This document shows positions 17,567-26,818 of a stretch of DNA of 64,000 nt, in pieces (position 1 is the stretch's first letter; every line of letters starts with the position of its first letter). The position numbers and the translations under genes were made by a program. This DNA comes from Paenibacillaceae bacterium (GTDB taxonomy: Bacteria; Bacillota; Clostridia; Lachnospirales; Lachnospiraceae), in contig SVDU01000022.1 in assembly GCA_015057705.1 (NCBI GenBank), forward strand, positions 33,073 to 97,072. The letters run 5' to 3'. The notes under the pieces are model-generated. The model saw only the letters and a program-made list of their open reading frames with translations, had not been told where the DNA came from and did not search any database.

Positions 17567-18420
17567 CAGATCTCCACCTCCCTGGCTCTTAAGGTTTTTG
17601 AAACCAGCGTGCTGACTACAAAAATGGATATGGTAAATACCACCGCTATCGCCTGTCCGTAGCCTGCTTTAAAGTATGTAAACAAGTTGTTGTAAATTAA
17701 CATTGCCACCGTTTCCGAGGCTCTCCCGGGACCGCCTGCCGTTGCTGCCATGGGATAATCAAATACCTTCATTCCCCATGCAAGTAAAAGAGTAAAATTA
17801 GCAGTGACTGCCGGAGCAATCATGGGGAACGTGATTGCTCTGAATTTCTGCCAGGATGTGGCCCCCTCTAACTCTGCTGCCTCATAATAATCTTTTGATA
17901 CTCCCTGAATTGCCGCGATGTAAACTACCATGCAGTATCCCGCATCCCGCCATACAGATATCACTGCAAGACCAATCATAACCCACGTTGTGCTTCCAAG
18001 AGGGCTGGCAATTCCAAATTTGTCATAAAACACATCACTGTACACATACCGCCAGATATAAGAGGAAAGCACAAGACTGAGGCAGTATGGCATAAAGATA
18101 CAGGTTCTCAAAACATTATTCAGTTTTGATTTCTTTGATATCATCAGGGCAAACAGCAGACCGAGCAGATTGGAAAAAACCATTGTAACGGCCGTAAACA
18201 GTAATGTATTCTTAACGGCATTCATTACATTTGCATCCTGAAAAATTCTGATGTAATTTTTAAGTCCCACATATGCCTTGTTTGGACTCATTCCATCCCA
18301 TTTGGTAAAAGAGATGGGAAACCCCTGCAAAAACGGATATGCTACAAAGATTGCAAACATAACCAGGGCTGGCATAATAAAAGTAAACTCCTGAAGCTGT
18401 TTTTTCATTTTTCGGTTCAT
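17566..18420 (-). CDS. Sugar ABC transporter permease (MalF-like)
   Basis: A 284-residue permease with six hydrophobic segments and the EAA motif YEAAELEGATSW near residue 180. The family motif GGPGRASET follows near 228. It lies 97 bases after the binding-protein gene, and a hairpin in that gap probably lowers expression of the permeases relative to the binding protein. GGAGGCAGT precedes the ATG. No ATPase is encoded nearby, so a shared MsmK-type ATPase is presumed. Confidence 0.92.
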   Translation of the reverse strand: MNRKMKKQLQEFTFIMPALVMFAIFVAYPFLQGFPISFTKWDGMSPNKAYVGLKNYIRIFQDANVMNAVKNTLLFTAVTMVFSNLLGLLFALMISKKSKLNNVLRTCIFMPYCLSLVLSSYIWRYVYSDVFYDKFGIASPLGSTTWVMIGLAVISVWRDAGYCMVVYIAAIQGVSKDYYEAAELEGATSWQKFRAITFPMIAPAVTANFTLLLAWGMKVFDYPMAATAGGPGRASETVAMLIYNNLFTYFKAGYGQAIAVVFTISIFVVSTLVSKTLRAREVEI

Positions 18421-18443
18421 ACTGCCTCCAACTTGGATATAGA

Positions 18444-18490
18444 AAAGTCAGGGAGTCATATAGCTCCCGCTACACTGCCACCCTGACTTT
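18444..18490 (-). terminator. Intercistronic hairpin between binding protein and permeases
   Basis: AAAGTCAGGG and CCCTGACTTT form a ten-base-pair stem with a long partly structured loop, read leftward. Such partial terminators or processing stems commonly keep binding-protein mRNA in excess over permease mRNA. Confidence 0.55.
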
Positions 18491-18516
18491 CTGATTTTAT
18501 GTCATCACTTCAAAAA

Positions 18517-19875
18517 CTATTGTCGAATGGATGCGATCTCATAATCAATGTCCTGGAGTAACTTGGTAACATCACGCTTGCTGTCATCTAATGTGACAAA
18601 TTCCTGAAGTTTGGTGCGGAACGCGGTGCTGTACTCAGATGTATAATCCGGAACCTGACTCTTAGATACTATCATATCGTTATCGATATAAGATTTGATT
18701 TCCTTAATGAATTCATCGGAATCATCCGTTGACACATTTACATTGCTTGTCATAAGCTTTGCTGTCTCCATCCAGATCTTGGAAGACTGCTCATTGGCGA
18801 AGAAGCTCAGTAACGCCATTACTTCGTCCTTATGCTCTGTCTGGGAAGATACAACAAATACATCGTCAATACCAACCCAAAGCTTATTATCCTCCGGTTT
18901 ATCGGACCATGGAGTCGGGAACATACCAAATTCTCCGTCAGGGCTTGCAGCCATTACATCGCCCATGAGCCATCCACCATTCATGTACATCGGTCTCTGA
19001 CCTGCTGCGAAGTTCTGAATACCCTGTGTCTGGTCAACAGCGGTGTCTCCCGCATCTTTATAGGATGCAAACTTGGAGAACATCTCCATTGCGTCTTTAA
19101 CAACTGCATTATCAGATAATTCTTTGGTTCCTTCCTGAGAATCTCTCCAGACTGTCTTATTATCGGTGCCAACAGCCATAGAAGTAAAGAAGGAATCTAA
19201 CTCATGGAATACACCATGAATGAAGTTGTATGGATGAATAAAGGGGTTAATTCCTTTTTCTTTGAAAGTATCAGCTACCTTAAAGAATTCTTCTCTGGTC
19301 TTCGGAACCTCAACACCCGCTTCTTTAAACATCTTTTTATTATAAAAGCATGCCTTTACCTGTGCATCCATAGGGAAGCCGTAAACGCCACCGTTTACAG
19401 TACATTCATCTTTTAACATAGGAAGTACATTTTTCATGCACTCCTCATTGGAAAGGTCCATGAAATATCCACCATCTACGAATTCTTTCATGGTCTGTGG
19501 TTTTCCAAACATGATGTCAGGAGCTTCTCCTGCTGCTATGTAGTTTTTATAAGTTGCAACGTAGGAAGAGGAGGCAACTACCTCTACTTCAACATTGATG
19601 CTGGGATATTCTGCTTTAAATGCTTCCAGCATGGCATCCAGTGCATCTCGTTTGGACTGCTCTCCCATATAATGTACCAGTCGCAGTGTTACGGCATCCC
19701 CTCCCGCAGCCTGCTTGCTCTGGCTTTCTGTTTCCTTTACCTCCGCTTTTGTGGTCTCCTGGGTTGTAGCCACAGTGGTTTCTTCCTTGCTACCTTTTGA
19801 ACATCCGGTGGCAGTTGCAGCCATCAGACCAGCGAGTAAAAGAGCAGAAACCCGCTTCAAATACATTTTTCTCAT
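18517..19875 (-). CDS. Sugar-binding lipoprotein of an ABC importer
   Basis: Family 1 extracellular solute-binding protein of 452 residues. The signal peptide ends with lipobox ATGC, and the acylated cysteine is residue 25. A Thr/Glu-rich linker (about 30-60) tethers the binding domain that starts TLRLVHYMGE. It is the first gene of the importer operon and has AAGGAGG before its ATG. It captures a sugar or oligosaccharide outside the cell for the two permeases downstream. The neighbouring esterase suggests a decorated plant glycan as source, which is inference. Confidence 0.92.
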   Translation of the reverse strand: MRKMYLKRVSALLLAGLMAATATGCSKGSKEETTVATTQETTKAEVKETESQSKQAAGGDAVTLRLVHYMGEQSKRDALDAMLEAFKAEYPSINVEVEVVASSSYVATYKNYIAAGEAPDIMFGKPQTMKEFVDGGYFMDLSNEECMKNVLPMLKDECTVNGGVYGFPMDAQVKACFYNKKMFKEAGVEVPKTREEFFKVADTFKEKGINPFIHPYNFIHGVFHELDSFFTSMAVGTDNKTVWRDSQEGTKELSDNAVVKDAMEMFSKFASYKDAGDTAVDQTQGIQNFAAGQRPMYMNGGWLMGDVMAASPDGEFGMFPTPWSDKPEDNKLWVGIDDVFVVSSQTEHKDEVMALLSFFANEQSSKIWMETAKLMTSNVNVSTDDSDEFIKEIKSYIDNDMIVSKSQVPDYTSEYSTAFRTKLQEFVTLDDSKRDVTKLLQDIDYEIASIRQ

Positions 19876-19893
19876 AATACATCCTCCTTGTAG

Positions 19894-19921
19894 ACTATCA
19901 TTTTTGATGTTGCATGATAGT
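19894..19921. promoter_or_regulatory. Inverted repeat upstream of the binding-protein gene
   Basis: ACTATCAT and ATGATAGT are separated by 12 bases and lie about 20 bases before the start codon of the importer operon. It could be an mRNA 5' stem or an operator. AraC-type regulators more often use direct repeats, so the role is uncertain. Confidence 0.35.
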
Positions 19922-20007
19922 TATATTTTAGCAGACCAAAGCGTCTGGTTATATATGAATATTTGGCTGTATTATTATATTTTTTGTCATTTTCTGTTAT
20001 TATGTGA

Positions 20008-20059
20008 CAAAAAAGGGCAGATTTTAGTAACTGCAATGCAGATACAAACCGCTGCCCTT
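20008..20059 (-). terminator. Terminator of the gntR-mcsA-mcsB-clpC-radA locus
   Basis: Read leftward, AAGGGCAG pairs with CTGCCCTT and is followed by a T-run (TTTTTT). The loop is long and may hold a smaller stem. It lies 12 bases after the radA stop codon. Confidence 0.75.
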
Positions 20060-20071
20060 AACGCTTCTCTT

Positions 20072-21463
20072 TTAATTCGAAATTCCAGCAATCGCTTCTC
20101 TTACATTATCTACGCCGATCAGCTTAATCCCATCAATAGCTCCCATCTTATCCAGGGAAATCCTTGGCAGGATACAGGTATGAAATCCCAGTTTCTTTGC
20201 TTCATTTACCCTCTGCTGTGCCATGGAAACAGCTCTTACTTCTCCGGATAATCCCACCTCACCAAATATGATGGTTTTGGAATCAATGGCCCTGTCCTTC
20301 ATACTGGAGACAATGGCCATAAGAATTGCAAGATCCAGTGCAGGTTCATTCATTCGGAGTCCGCCGGTAATATTCACATAAGCATCAAAATGAGACAAAT
20401 CATAGTGCCCTCTCTTCTCCAGAACTGCCATTAAAAGATTAACCCGGTTATAATCTGTGCCAGCAGCTGTTCGTCTTGGCATACCGAAGGCTGTTGGGGT
20501 AATCAGTGCCTGTACCTCAATCATAATTGGTCTGGTTCCCTCCATGGAACAGGCTGCCACTGCTCCAGAAGCATCTTCCGGTCTTCCGCTTAACATGAAT
20601 TCAGAGGGATTTTTTACTTCCGCAAGTCCGCTTTCTATCATTTCAAACACACCGATTTCATTGGTAGAGCCGAACCGGTTTTTTACTCCCCGGATGATGC
20701 GGTAGGATGCACTTCTCTCTCCTTCAAAATAAAGAACGGTATCCACCATATGTTCCAGCACTCTTGGACCTGCAACAACTCCTTCTTTTGTTACATGTCC
20801 CACGATAAATATGGCAATCCCTTTTCCCTTGGCGATCTGCATCAGCAGATTGGTGGACTCCCTTACCTGGCTTACACTGCCTGGAGCGGATGATATTTCT
20901 TCCCGGAACATGGTCTGAATGGAGTCAATAATTACTACATCCGGTTGTTCCTCCTGTATGGCAGCTTCTATGAGATCTAAATTCGTCTCACATAAAAACA
21001 GCAGATCGCCCTTCACTTCTCCGATGCGGTTTGCCCGCAGTTTAATCTGCTTTAAGGATTCTTCTCCTGATATGTATAAAACTTTCTTCTCTGTTAATGC
21101 CAGATTCCTGCATACCTGCAAAAGAAGAGTGGATTTTCCGATTCCCGGGTCTCCTCCAACTAAAACAAGGGACCCTCTTACCACTCCGCCGCCCAATACC
21201 CGGTCCAGCTCCTCGTATCCCGTTTTCATACGATCCTGTTCATCAAGCTGAATTTCAGACAGTCTGGCAGGCTTTATTTTTACGCCTGTCACTCCGCCAG
21301 ATCCAGTACTTGAAATTCCCCGTTTTCCGGAAGCCTCCGATTTAGCCACGGGTTCCTCCACAAACGAATTCCATTCCCGGCAGCCCGGACACTGTCCAAG
21401 CCATTTTGCTGATTCAAAACCACATTCCTTGCAAAAAAATGCTGTTGTTTTCCCTTTTGCCAT
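20072..21463 (-). CDS. radA: DNA repair protein RadA (Sms)
   Basis: RadA helps branch migration and processing of recombination intermediates. The 463-residue protein has the N-terminal zinc finger (CKECGF...CPGC, about residues 11-28), a RecA-like ATPase with Walker A GDPGIGKST near 100, the RadA-specific KNRFGS motif near 255, and a C-terminal Lon-protease-like domain. The ATG at 21463 is chosen because AGGAGGAACCT lies before it; the longer frame adds seven residues without a good site. Its place after clpC matches the classical ctsR-mcsA-mcsB-clpC-radA order of Bacillus. Confidence 0.96.
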   Translation of the reverse strand: MAKGKTTAFFCKECGFESAKWLGQCPGCREWNSFVEEPVAKSEASGKRGISSTGSGGVTGVKIKPARLSEIQLDEQDRMKTGYEELDRVLGGGVVRGSLVLVGGDPGIGKSTLLLQVCRNLALTEKKVLYISGEESLKQIKLRANRIGEVKGDLLFLCETNLDLIEAAIQEEQPDVVIIDSIQTMFREEISSAPGSVSQVRESTNLLMQIAKGKGIAIFIVGHVTKEGVVAGPRVLEHMVDTVLYFEGERSASYRIIRGVKNRFGSTNEIGVFEMIESGLAEVKNPSEFMLSGRPEDASGAVAACSMEGTRPIMIEVQALITPTAFGMPRRTAAGTDYNRVNLLMAVLEKRGHYDLSHFDAYVNITGGLRMNEPALDLAILMAIVSSMKDRAIDSKTIIFGEVGLSGEVRAVSMAQQRVNEAKKLGFHTCILPRISLDKMGAIDGIKLIGVDNVREAIAGISN

Positions 21464-21483
21464 AGGTTCCTCCTGGTCAGACA

Positions 21484-21531
21484 AAAAACCGGATCCGAAT
21501 CTCTTTTGAAAAAAGAGCCGGACCCGGATTT
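21484..21531 (-). terminator. Terminator between the small clp-locus gene and radA
   Basis: Read leftward, a long stem of CCGG-rich lower arms and a CTCTTTT/AAAAGAG upper part is followed by TTTTTTG. It would end transcripts from the 21540-21953 gene and upstream, reducing read-through into radA. Confidence 0.7.
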
Positions 21532-21539
21532 CAGTTACA

Positions 21540-21953
21540 TTACTTTCTTCTGATCTTTACCTTCACTGGTGTTCCTTCATTCAGTTCCACGCTGGCTGAC
21601 AGCTTCCCGCTCATGTTTGTTCTCATGCCGCCTGCTGCTGCACCATTGACAAACACTTCATATTCGGTATCTTCTGCCAGCTGAACTGTCAGCTGGGCAT
21701 CCTTATCGCCTTCTACTTCAAATTCCACGCCGTCATCAGATACTGCAAACATCTCCACTGCAGTTCCTGGTACAGATTCGTATACAAACATGCCGTTACG
21801 TTCAAGCTTGGTTATCTCATAAAATGTCTTTACTTTATATAAATCACCCTCGTGCTCAAAATCCTGTAATTTTGACTTTGTTTCTAATTTGTAATTACCA
21901 AAGCTAATTGTACCATCCTGTTCTGTGCGGATTAATTCTTCAATTACCGGCAT
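21540..21953 (-). CDS. Conserved hypothetical protein in the clpC-radA locus
   Basis: A 137-residue soluble protein with no signal peptide or cysteine motif, rich in beta-strand-like and acidic segments, ending VKVKIRRK. Similar Lachnospiraceae proteins are sometimes labelled endosialidase, but I see no sialidase catalytic residues or Asp boxes, so that name should not be trusted. It lies 96 bases after clpC and has its own terminator. Co-location with protein quality-control genes suggests stress-related expression, which is inference. Confidence 0.7.
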   Translation of the reverse strand: MPVIEELIRTEQDGTISFGNYKLETKSKLQDFEHEGDLYKVKTFYEITKLERNGMFVYESVPGTAVEMFAVSDDGVEFEVEGDKDAQLTVQLAEDTEYEVFVNGAAAGGMRTNMSGKLSASVELNEGTPVKVKIRRK

Positions 21954-22049
21954 TGGTTTGCCCTCCTAGTATTTTCTTTACTTATCCCTGTTGGCGAAGA
22001 AAAAGATCCTTTCGCTTGTAGTTATTATACACGAATTGCTGAGAAATGG

Positions 22050-24503
22050 CTAGCTGTTTATCAGCTCTCCCACAGAAAATTTAAGTCCATCCTCACCAGC
22101 CGTGATCATAACCGTATCACCTGTTTTTACCGTTCCGGAAAGTATTTCTTCCGCAAGCTTATCCTCTAAGCTGCTTTGAATGGTACGCCGTAAGGGTCTC
22201 GCGCCGTATTTTTCATCGTAACCTTTCTGAATTAAATAGTCTTTAGCAGTCTCATCAATTTCAATGGTAATGCTCATCTGTTCGGAAGTACGTTTCATGA
22301 TATCCTTCATCATAATCGTTACTATATCTTTCATATGAGTTTTGTTTAACGGATGGAACACAATAATTTCATCAATTCGGTTAATAAACTCCGGTTTAAA
22401 CAGCTTCTTGACTTCTTCCATAACCCGGTCCTTCATAAGCTTGTAATCCGCCTTTTCATCGGCTGCAGCACCAAAGCCCAGACGTTTGGGGGATATGATG
22501 TTTTCTGCTCCTGCATTGGAAGTCATTATAATTACGGTATTTTTAAAGTCAATCTTTCTTCCCTGTGCATCTGTAATATGACCGTCATCAAGGACCTGAA
22601 GAAGAATATTAAATACATCGGGGTGAGCCTTCTCAATCTCGTCAAAGAGAATTACGGAGTAGGGGTTTCTTCTGACCTTTTCACTTAACTGACCGCCTTC
22701 ATCATATCCTACGTATCCTGGCGGGGAGCCGATAATCTTGGAGACGCTGTGCTTCTCCATATATTCAGACATATCAACACGGATCAGAGCACTGTCCATG
22801 CCAAACATGGCTTCTGCAAGAGCTTTGGAAAGCTCTGTTTTTCCCACTCCGGTGGGTCCGAGGAACAGGAACGAGCCAATGGGGCGTTTGGGATCCTTGA
22901 GCCCTACTCTGCCTCTTCTTATGGCTTTTGCCACTGCAGTTACAGCCTCTTCCTGACCAATTACCCGTTCATGAAGAATGGACTCTAAATTTCTCAGACG
23001 CTCACTTTCTCCCTCTTCCAGCTTCTTTACCGGAATCTTTGTCCAGGTTGATACAACATCTGCAATCTCCCCTTCATCAACTGTGGGAGTATTAGAGATT
23101 TTTTCCTTCTGCCATTTATCACGGATTTTATCAATTTTTTCCCGCTTTTTCTCCTGCTTTTTCTTAATTACGCCAGCCTTTTCATAGGCCTCTGACTTAA
23201 TGGCAGCTTCCTTCTGATCCTCTAAAAGTTCAATCTCTGCCTCCAGTTCTTTGATCTCAGAGGGTTCTGTAAAGGTAGCAAGGCGGACTTTGGAAGAGGC
23301 CTCATCAATTACATCAATGGCTTTATCTGGAAGAAAACGGTCATTGATATACCGGGAAGATAATTTCACGGCTGCTTTTATGGCGTCATCTGTAATCACA
23401 ACCTTATGATGATCCTCATATCTGCCTTTTAAGCCTCTTAAGATACCAACTGCCGCTTCTTCGGAAGGCTCTTCCACCTTAACTGGCTGAAAACGCCGTT
23501 CCAGGGCGGAATCCTTTTCAATATATTTGCGGTATTCTTCAATGGTTGTCGCACCGATTAACTGTAATTCTCCTCTTGCCAGAGATGGTTTTAAAATATT
23601 AGAGGCGTCAATGGCTCCCTCCGCCCCTCCGGCTCCGATGATGGTATGAATCTCGTCGATAAACAGAAGCACTTCGCCGTCTTCGATTACTTCTGCAATT
23701 ACTTTTTTAATTCTTTCTTCAAATTCCCCGCGGTATTTAGAACCAGCCACCATACCAGATAAATCCAGAGTAAGAAGCCTTTTACCTGCAATTGTCTCCG
23801 GCACTTCTCCAGATGAAATCATCTGGGCAAGTCCTTCCACGACTGCAGTCTTTCCTACTCCTGGTTCTCCGATCAGACATGGATTGTTCTTGGTTCTTCG
23901 GCTTAATATCTGAATGAGACGTGTAATCTCGGATTCTCTTCCGATTACGGGATCTAACTTTCCTTTTACTGCAAGCTCTGTTAAGTCACGGCTATAGCTG
24001 TCCAGAGTCGGAGTACTTCCCTTTCCTTTGGGAGACTTCATAAGCTCTTCTTTATTGGCAGGTGCATCCTCTCCCATGGCAGCTAATACGTCAATGTACA
24101 GCTTCTGTACGCTGACACCGATGGTATTAAGCAGTCTGGAAGCAACGCAGTCATTATCCCGGATAATAGAAATAAGAAGATGCTCCGTTCCAATTAAATT
24201 GGCTTTAAAACGGACTGCTTCACGGTAGCTGTTTTCCAGAACTCTTCTGGCTCCCGGGGTATAGCCACCGTCTTCCCTTACTCTCACTGCCTGGTCCGGT
24301 GCAATCAGCTGGCTGATCAGACCAAGAACCTTATCTTCTCTGACGCCGTTTTCAATGAGTACTCTGGCTGCAACACCGCCGCCTTCTTCTAACAGTCCAA
24401 GAAGCAGATGCTCTGTTCCCACATAGCTGTGTCCCAGCCGCCCTGCTGCCTGCTCTGCCAGATTAATGGCCGTTCTGGCCTTTGTCGTAAATCTGTCTAT
24501 CAT
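22050..24503 (-). CDS. clpC: ClpC-type AAA+ protease ATPase
   Basis: ClpC unfolds proteins, including arginine-phosphorylated ones, for degradation by ClpP. The 817 residues hold an N-terminal Clp double repeat (about 1-145), a first AAA domain with Walker A GEPGVGKT (near 215), a coiled-coil middle region (about 410-480) and a second AAA domain with GPTGVGKTE (near 550). The C-terminal D2-small domain ends ELINS. It lies 16 bases after mcsB. It acts with McsA and McsB, the adaptor and kinase encoded just upstream. No ctsR is in the window. Confidence 0.97.
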   Translation of the reverse strand: MIDRFTTKARTAINLAEQAAGRLGHSYVGTEHLLLGLLEEGGGVAARVLIENGVREDKVLGLISQLIAPDQAVRVREDGGYTPGARRVLENSYREAVRFKANLIGTEHLLISIIRDNDCVASRLLNTIGVSVQKLYIDVLAAMGEDAPANKEELMKSPKGKGSTPTLDSYSRDLTELAVKGKLDPVIGRESEITRLIQILSRRTKNNPCLIGEPGVGKTAVVEGLAQMISSGEVPETIAGKRLLTLDLSGMVAGSKYRGEFEERIKKVIAEVIEDGEVLLFIDEIHTIIGAGGAEGAIDASNILKPSLARGELQLIGATTIEEYRKYIEKDSALERRFQPVKVEEPSEEAAVGILRGLKGRYEDHHKVVITDDAIKAAVKLSSRYINDRFLPDKAIDVIDEASSKVRLATFTEPSEIKELEAEIELLEDQKEAAIKSEAYEKAGVIKKKQEKKREKIDKIRDKWQKEKISNTPTVDEGEIADVVSTWTKIPVKKLEEGESERLRNLESILHERVIGQEEAVTAVAKAIRRGRVGLKDPKRPIGSFLFLGPTGVGKTELSKALAEAMFGMDSALIRVDMSEYMEKHSVSKIIGSPPGYVGYDEGGQLSEKVRRNPYSVILFDEIEKAHPDVFNILLQVLDDGHITDAQGRKIDFKNTVIIMTSNAGAENIISPKRLGFGAAADEKADYKLMKDRVMEEVKKLFKPEFINRIDEIIVFHPLNKTHMKDIVTIMMKDIMKRTSEQMSITIEIDETAKDYLIQKGYDEKYGARPLRRTIQSSLEDKLAEEILSGTVKTGDTVMITAGEDGLKFSVGELINS

Positions 24504-24519
24504 AAATGCAATCCTCCTG

Positions 24520-25563
24520 TCAATTTAATTCCGGAAGTTCCTTCCGGATGAATTCAGCCCTTGCCATATCAAGCTCCTCTTTATTCAGAGGACGGTCAGA
24601 ACTCTTTTGTAAACATGCCGGCCAGATGCCAAGCATCAGGCGATAAACGTTAAACTCTTCCTTTGTATGAATCAGACCATCCTCCAGTCCCGCCATCATC
24701 TGCGACAAAAATATCATGGCATCTCTGGAAGTAAGTCTTCTTGCATATTTTAACACGCCATAAGACTTATAGATCTCATCTTCTCGTTCAACTTTGCGCC
24801 GCTGCAGGGATAACTTTCTAATCTGCATCTCCTGATTGGTCAGCTGAATGGCGGCCTTTGTAACAGTATCTATAATTTCCCGTTCTGTCTGTCCCAGTGT
24901 TTTCTGGTTGGATACTTCATATAAAGCTCCAAAGTTATCTTCTCCTTCGCCGTAAACGCCTCGGACAGCCGCTCCAAAACGACCTATCTCTCCAATGAGG
25001 CTGGAAAATTTGCGTCCCTGGGACAACATGGGAAGATGTACCACAACCGATGCCCTCATCCCGGTTCCCACATTGGTGGGAAACGCTGTCAGATAACCGT
25101 ACCGGTCATCAAATGCATATGGAAAACGTTCATTCAGGTAATCATCAATGCTGCTGGCCTGTTCCCACAGCTCTTCCAGATGAAGACCTGTCTTTAAAGC
25201 CTGAATCCGGATATGATCATCTCCGTTAAAGATAATTCCTGTAGCTTCATTTTCTGTAAGCAGGATCCCTACCGGGTTCTTTTTGTCGGCAATGGAAGAA
25301 TTAATTGCCCTTCTTTCTTTCAGTGCCACCCGGTCCAGTTCGTTTAAATCACCCAGCATGGAAAAAGTAAGGGGGCTTGAAAATTCCTCTCCCAAATCCT
25401 TTAAACCGAATTCCAGGCGGTGAATCATCTCGCTGCTTTCCTTTTCATCCAGTTTGGAAGGAAATTTATATTCCTTCCAGTTTCTGACCAGGCGGATCCG
25501 GCTGCTTATTACGCCAGATCTGCCGTTGTCAGTCTGCTCATACCATTTAAGCATTGCCTTCAT
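24520..25563 (-). CDS. mcsB: Protein-arginine kinase McsB
   Basis: A 347-residue ATP:guanido phosphotransferase-type kinase that phosphorylates arginines on proteins and so marks them for ClpC-ClpP. Nucleotide-binding arginines are visible in VISSRIRLVRN (about 18-28) and the conserved NVGTGMRASVVVHLP loop is near residue 165. A GAGGAAAGGG site supports the first ATG, so the gene overlaps the end of mcsA by 17 bases and should be translationally coupled. The length is typical for the family. Confidence 0.96.
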   Translation of the reverse strand: MKAMLKWYEQTDNGRSGVISSRIRLVRNWKEYKFPSKLDEKESSEMIHRLEFGLKDLGEEFSSPLTFSMLGDLNELDRVALKERRAINSSIADKKNPVGILLTENEATGIIFNGDDHIRIQALKTGLHLEELWEQASSIDDYLNERFPYAFDDRYGYLTAFPTNVGTGMRASVVVHLPMLSQGRKFSSLIGEIGRFGAAVRGVYGEGEDNFGALYEVSNQKTLGQTEREIIDTVTKAAIQLTNQEMQIRKLSLQRRKVEREDEIYKSYGVLKYARRLTSRDAMIFLSQMMAGLEDGLIHTKEEFNVYRLMLGIWPACLQKSSDRPLNKEELDMARAEFIRKELPELN

Positions 25564-26107
25564 TCCCTTTCCTCAGTTCTTTTATCCGGTCTCTGCAAAC
25601 AGCCGCAGTCTCGTAATCCTCAAACCGGAGCGCTTCTTTTAACCTGGCATCTAGTTCGTAGAGTTCGTTTCTGCTGCTGTCAGATCCGTCTTCATCTGAA
25701 TCTTCATTCTGGCTTTCATGATCCATCCTTTGAAAAGCCGGTGTTTTTCCTGTATGCATCAGACTGCCCTGCAACTGTTTGATGCTGTCCTCCATAAGGG
25801 GACCAAAGACGCTGTAACAGTCTGCACAACCGAAACGGCTGTCTTTTACAAATTCACTGTAGCTTGTTCCGCAGGTAGGGCAGGAAATCTGCTGAAGTTT
25901 ATCTGGTCCTTTTTCGGTATCTTCAATTCCAAGTAGACCTGATAACAGCTTGCCAAGAGGAAACTCCCCGTCAAAAATTGCTGCATACACACCAAAATCC
26001 ATTTCTTTTGCACATTGGGCACAAAAATGGTGTTCTTTCTTCACACCATTGACTACTTCCGTATATTGAATATTTGCTTCGCGAATCTTACACTTCTCGC
26101 ACAACAT
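25547..26107 (-). CDS. mcsA: McsA, zinc-binding activator of McsB
   Basis: A 186-residue activator of the McsB kinase. Four CxxC pairs are visible (C3/C6, C29/C32, and two in the middle: CPTC and CADC), which bind zinc. A UVR-like domain that contacts the kinase or ClpC lies at the C-terminus (about 145-180, LKEALRFEDYETAAVCRDRI). It follows the gntR gene by 28 bases and overlaps mcsB. It may be annotated elsewhere as a UvrB/UvrC motif protein because of the UVR segment. Confidence 0.95.
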   Translation of the reverse strand: MLCEKCKIREANIQYTEVVNGVKKEHHFCAQCAKEMDFGVYAAIFDGEFPLGKLLSGLLGIEDTEKGPDKLQQISCPTCGTSYSEFVKDSRFGCADCYSVFGPLMEDSIKQLQGSLMHTGKTPAFQRMDHESQNEDSDEDGSDSSRNELYELDARLKEALRFEDYETAAVCRDRIKELRKGNEGNA

Positions 26108-26135
26108 ATAGAACCTCCAATCCAGGGAATCACTG

Positions 26136-26516
26136 TTATCTCTGGCTTTTCATAAATGACTGAAAAATCTCATCAACCAGCTGGTGAACCTCATCACACG
26201 AAATATTTTTGCAGATGCCTCTTGCTAATACAACGCTTAAATCCCTGCGCATCTCATCAATAACCTGTATTTTATCTACATCAAGGGAAACAACCGCTCC
26301 TTTCCGGCGGTCCAGTTTCACAAATCCCTCCTGTTTTAAAACAGAGTACGCCTTATTTACCGTATGCATATTAATGCCTATATTATCGGCCATCTGGCGA
26401 ACGGAAGGCAAGGGGTCTCCTTCTCTTATACTTTCCGTGGCGATTCCTATGATTATCTGGTTCCGAAGCTGAATGTAAATGGCTTCCTCACTGTTAAAAT
26501 CAATTTGCAATATCAT
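26136..26516 (-). CDS. GntR-family regulator (YtrA type) at the head of the clp locus
   Basis: A 126-residue repressor-like protein. An N-terminal winged helix-turn-helix of GntR type (about 8-75, including SVRQMADNIGINMHTVNKAYSVL split by normal GntR spacing) is followed by a short C-terminal helical dimerisation tail, the YtrA layout. The ATG at 26516 is chosen because the preceding bases GGTGAAAAG fit a ribosome site; the longer frame would translate promoter sequence. It occupies the position of ctsR in the ctsR-mcsA-mcsB-clpC order. It may therefore control the stress locus in response to an unknown cue, which is inference. Confidence 0.88.
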   Translation of the reverse strand: MILQIDFNSEEAIYIQLRNQIIIGIATESIREGDPLPSVRQMADNIGINMHTVNKAYSVLKQEGFVKLDRRKGAVVSLDVDKIQVIDEMRRDLSVVLARGICKNISCDEVHQLVDEIFQSFMKSQR

Positions 26517-26550
26517 CTTTTCACCATCTTTCGTTATATCTGTTATACAC

Positions 26551-26579
26551 ATAATAGCACACGATAATGCATTTTTCAA
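26551..26579 (-). promoter_or_regulatory. Proximal promoter of the gntR-mcsA-mcsB-clpC operon
   Basis: Leftward TTGAAA, 17-base spacer and TATTAT. The start point would be near 26544, inside the GTTATA repeats, a good site for autorepression by the GntR protein. Confidence 0.6.
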
Positions 26580-26648
26580 TATATAATATATGCCAGTATA
26601 TAAAACTCTGTATTCAAATGGAAAATTTTCTTTTAATCTCAGAAATTT

Positions 26649-26677
26649 ATTATAACAAACCAATTAAGGCTTTTCAA
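26649..26677 (-). promoter_or_regulatory. Distal promoter of the gntR-mcsA-mcsB-clpC operon
   Basis: Leftward TTGAAA, 17-base spacer and a perfect TATAAT, about 130 bases before the gntR start. This looks like a strong vegetative promoter. Confidence 0.65.
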
Positions 26678-26732
26678 TAGCAGAGGCTTTACAGGAATTG
26701 ATGATTTTCCCTAAAAAATTTTTATTTCATTA

Positions 26733-26775
26733 AATCAAAAATGCTGCTTCATCACAAATTAGCGATGAAGCAGCA
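26733..26775 (-). terminator. Terminator of the PTS/dehydratase operon
   Basis: A perfect twelve-base-pair stem TGCTGCTTCATC/GATGAAGCAGCA with a ten-base loop, followed leftward by TTTTTGATTT. It lies just after the dehydratase gene. Confidence 0.8.
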
Positions 26776-26818
26776 CAAAATCTCCCCTAAGTATACTTTT
26801 AAAATGAAAAATAGATTT

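Larger units (their letters stand above)
26517..26818. other. Gene-free control region before gntR
   Basis: This stretch of about 300 bases holds no convincing gene. It contains two leftward promoters for the clp locus, a pair of GTTATA direct repeats (26533-26538 and 26542-26547) between the second promoter and the start codon, and the terminator of the dehydratase gene. I see no CtsR heptad repeats. Confidence 0.6.

Noticed and set aside
26517..26663. N-terminal extension of the GntR regulator
   Set aside because: It would translate through two promoters and lacks a ribosome site; the start at 26516 fits the family length.
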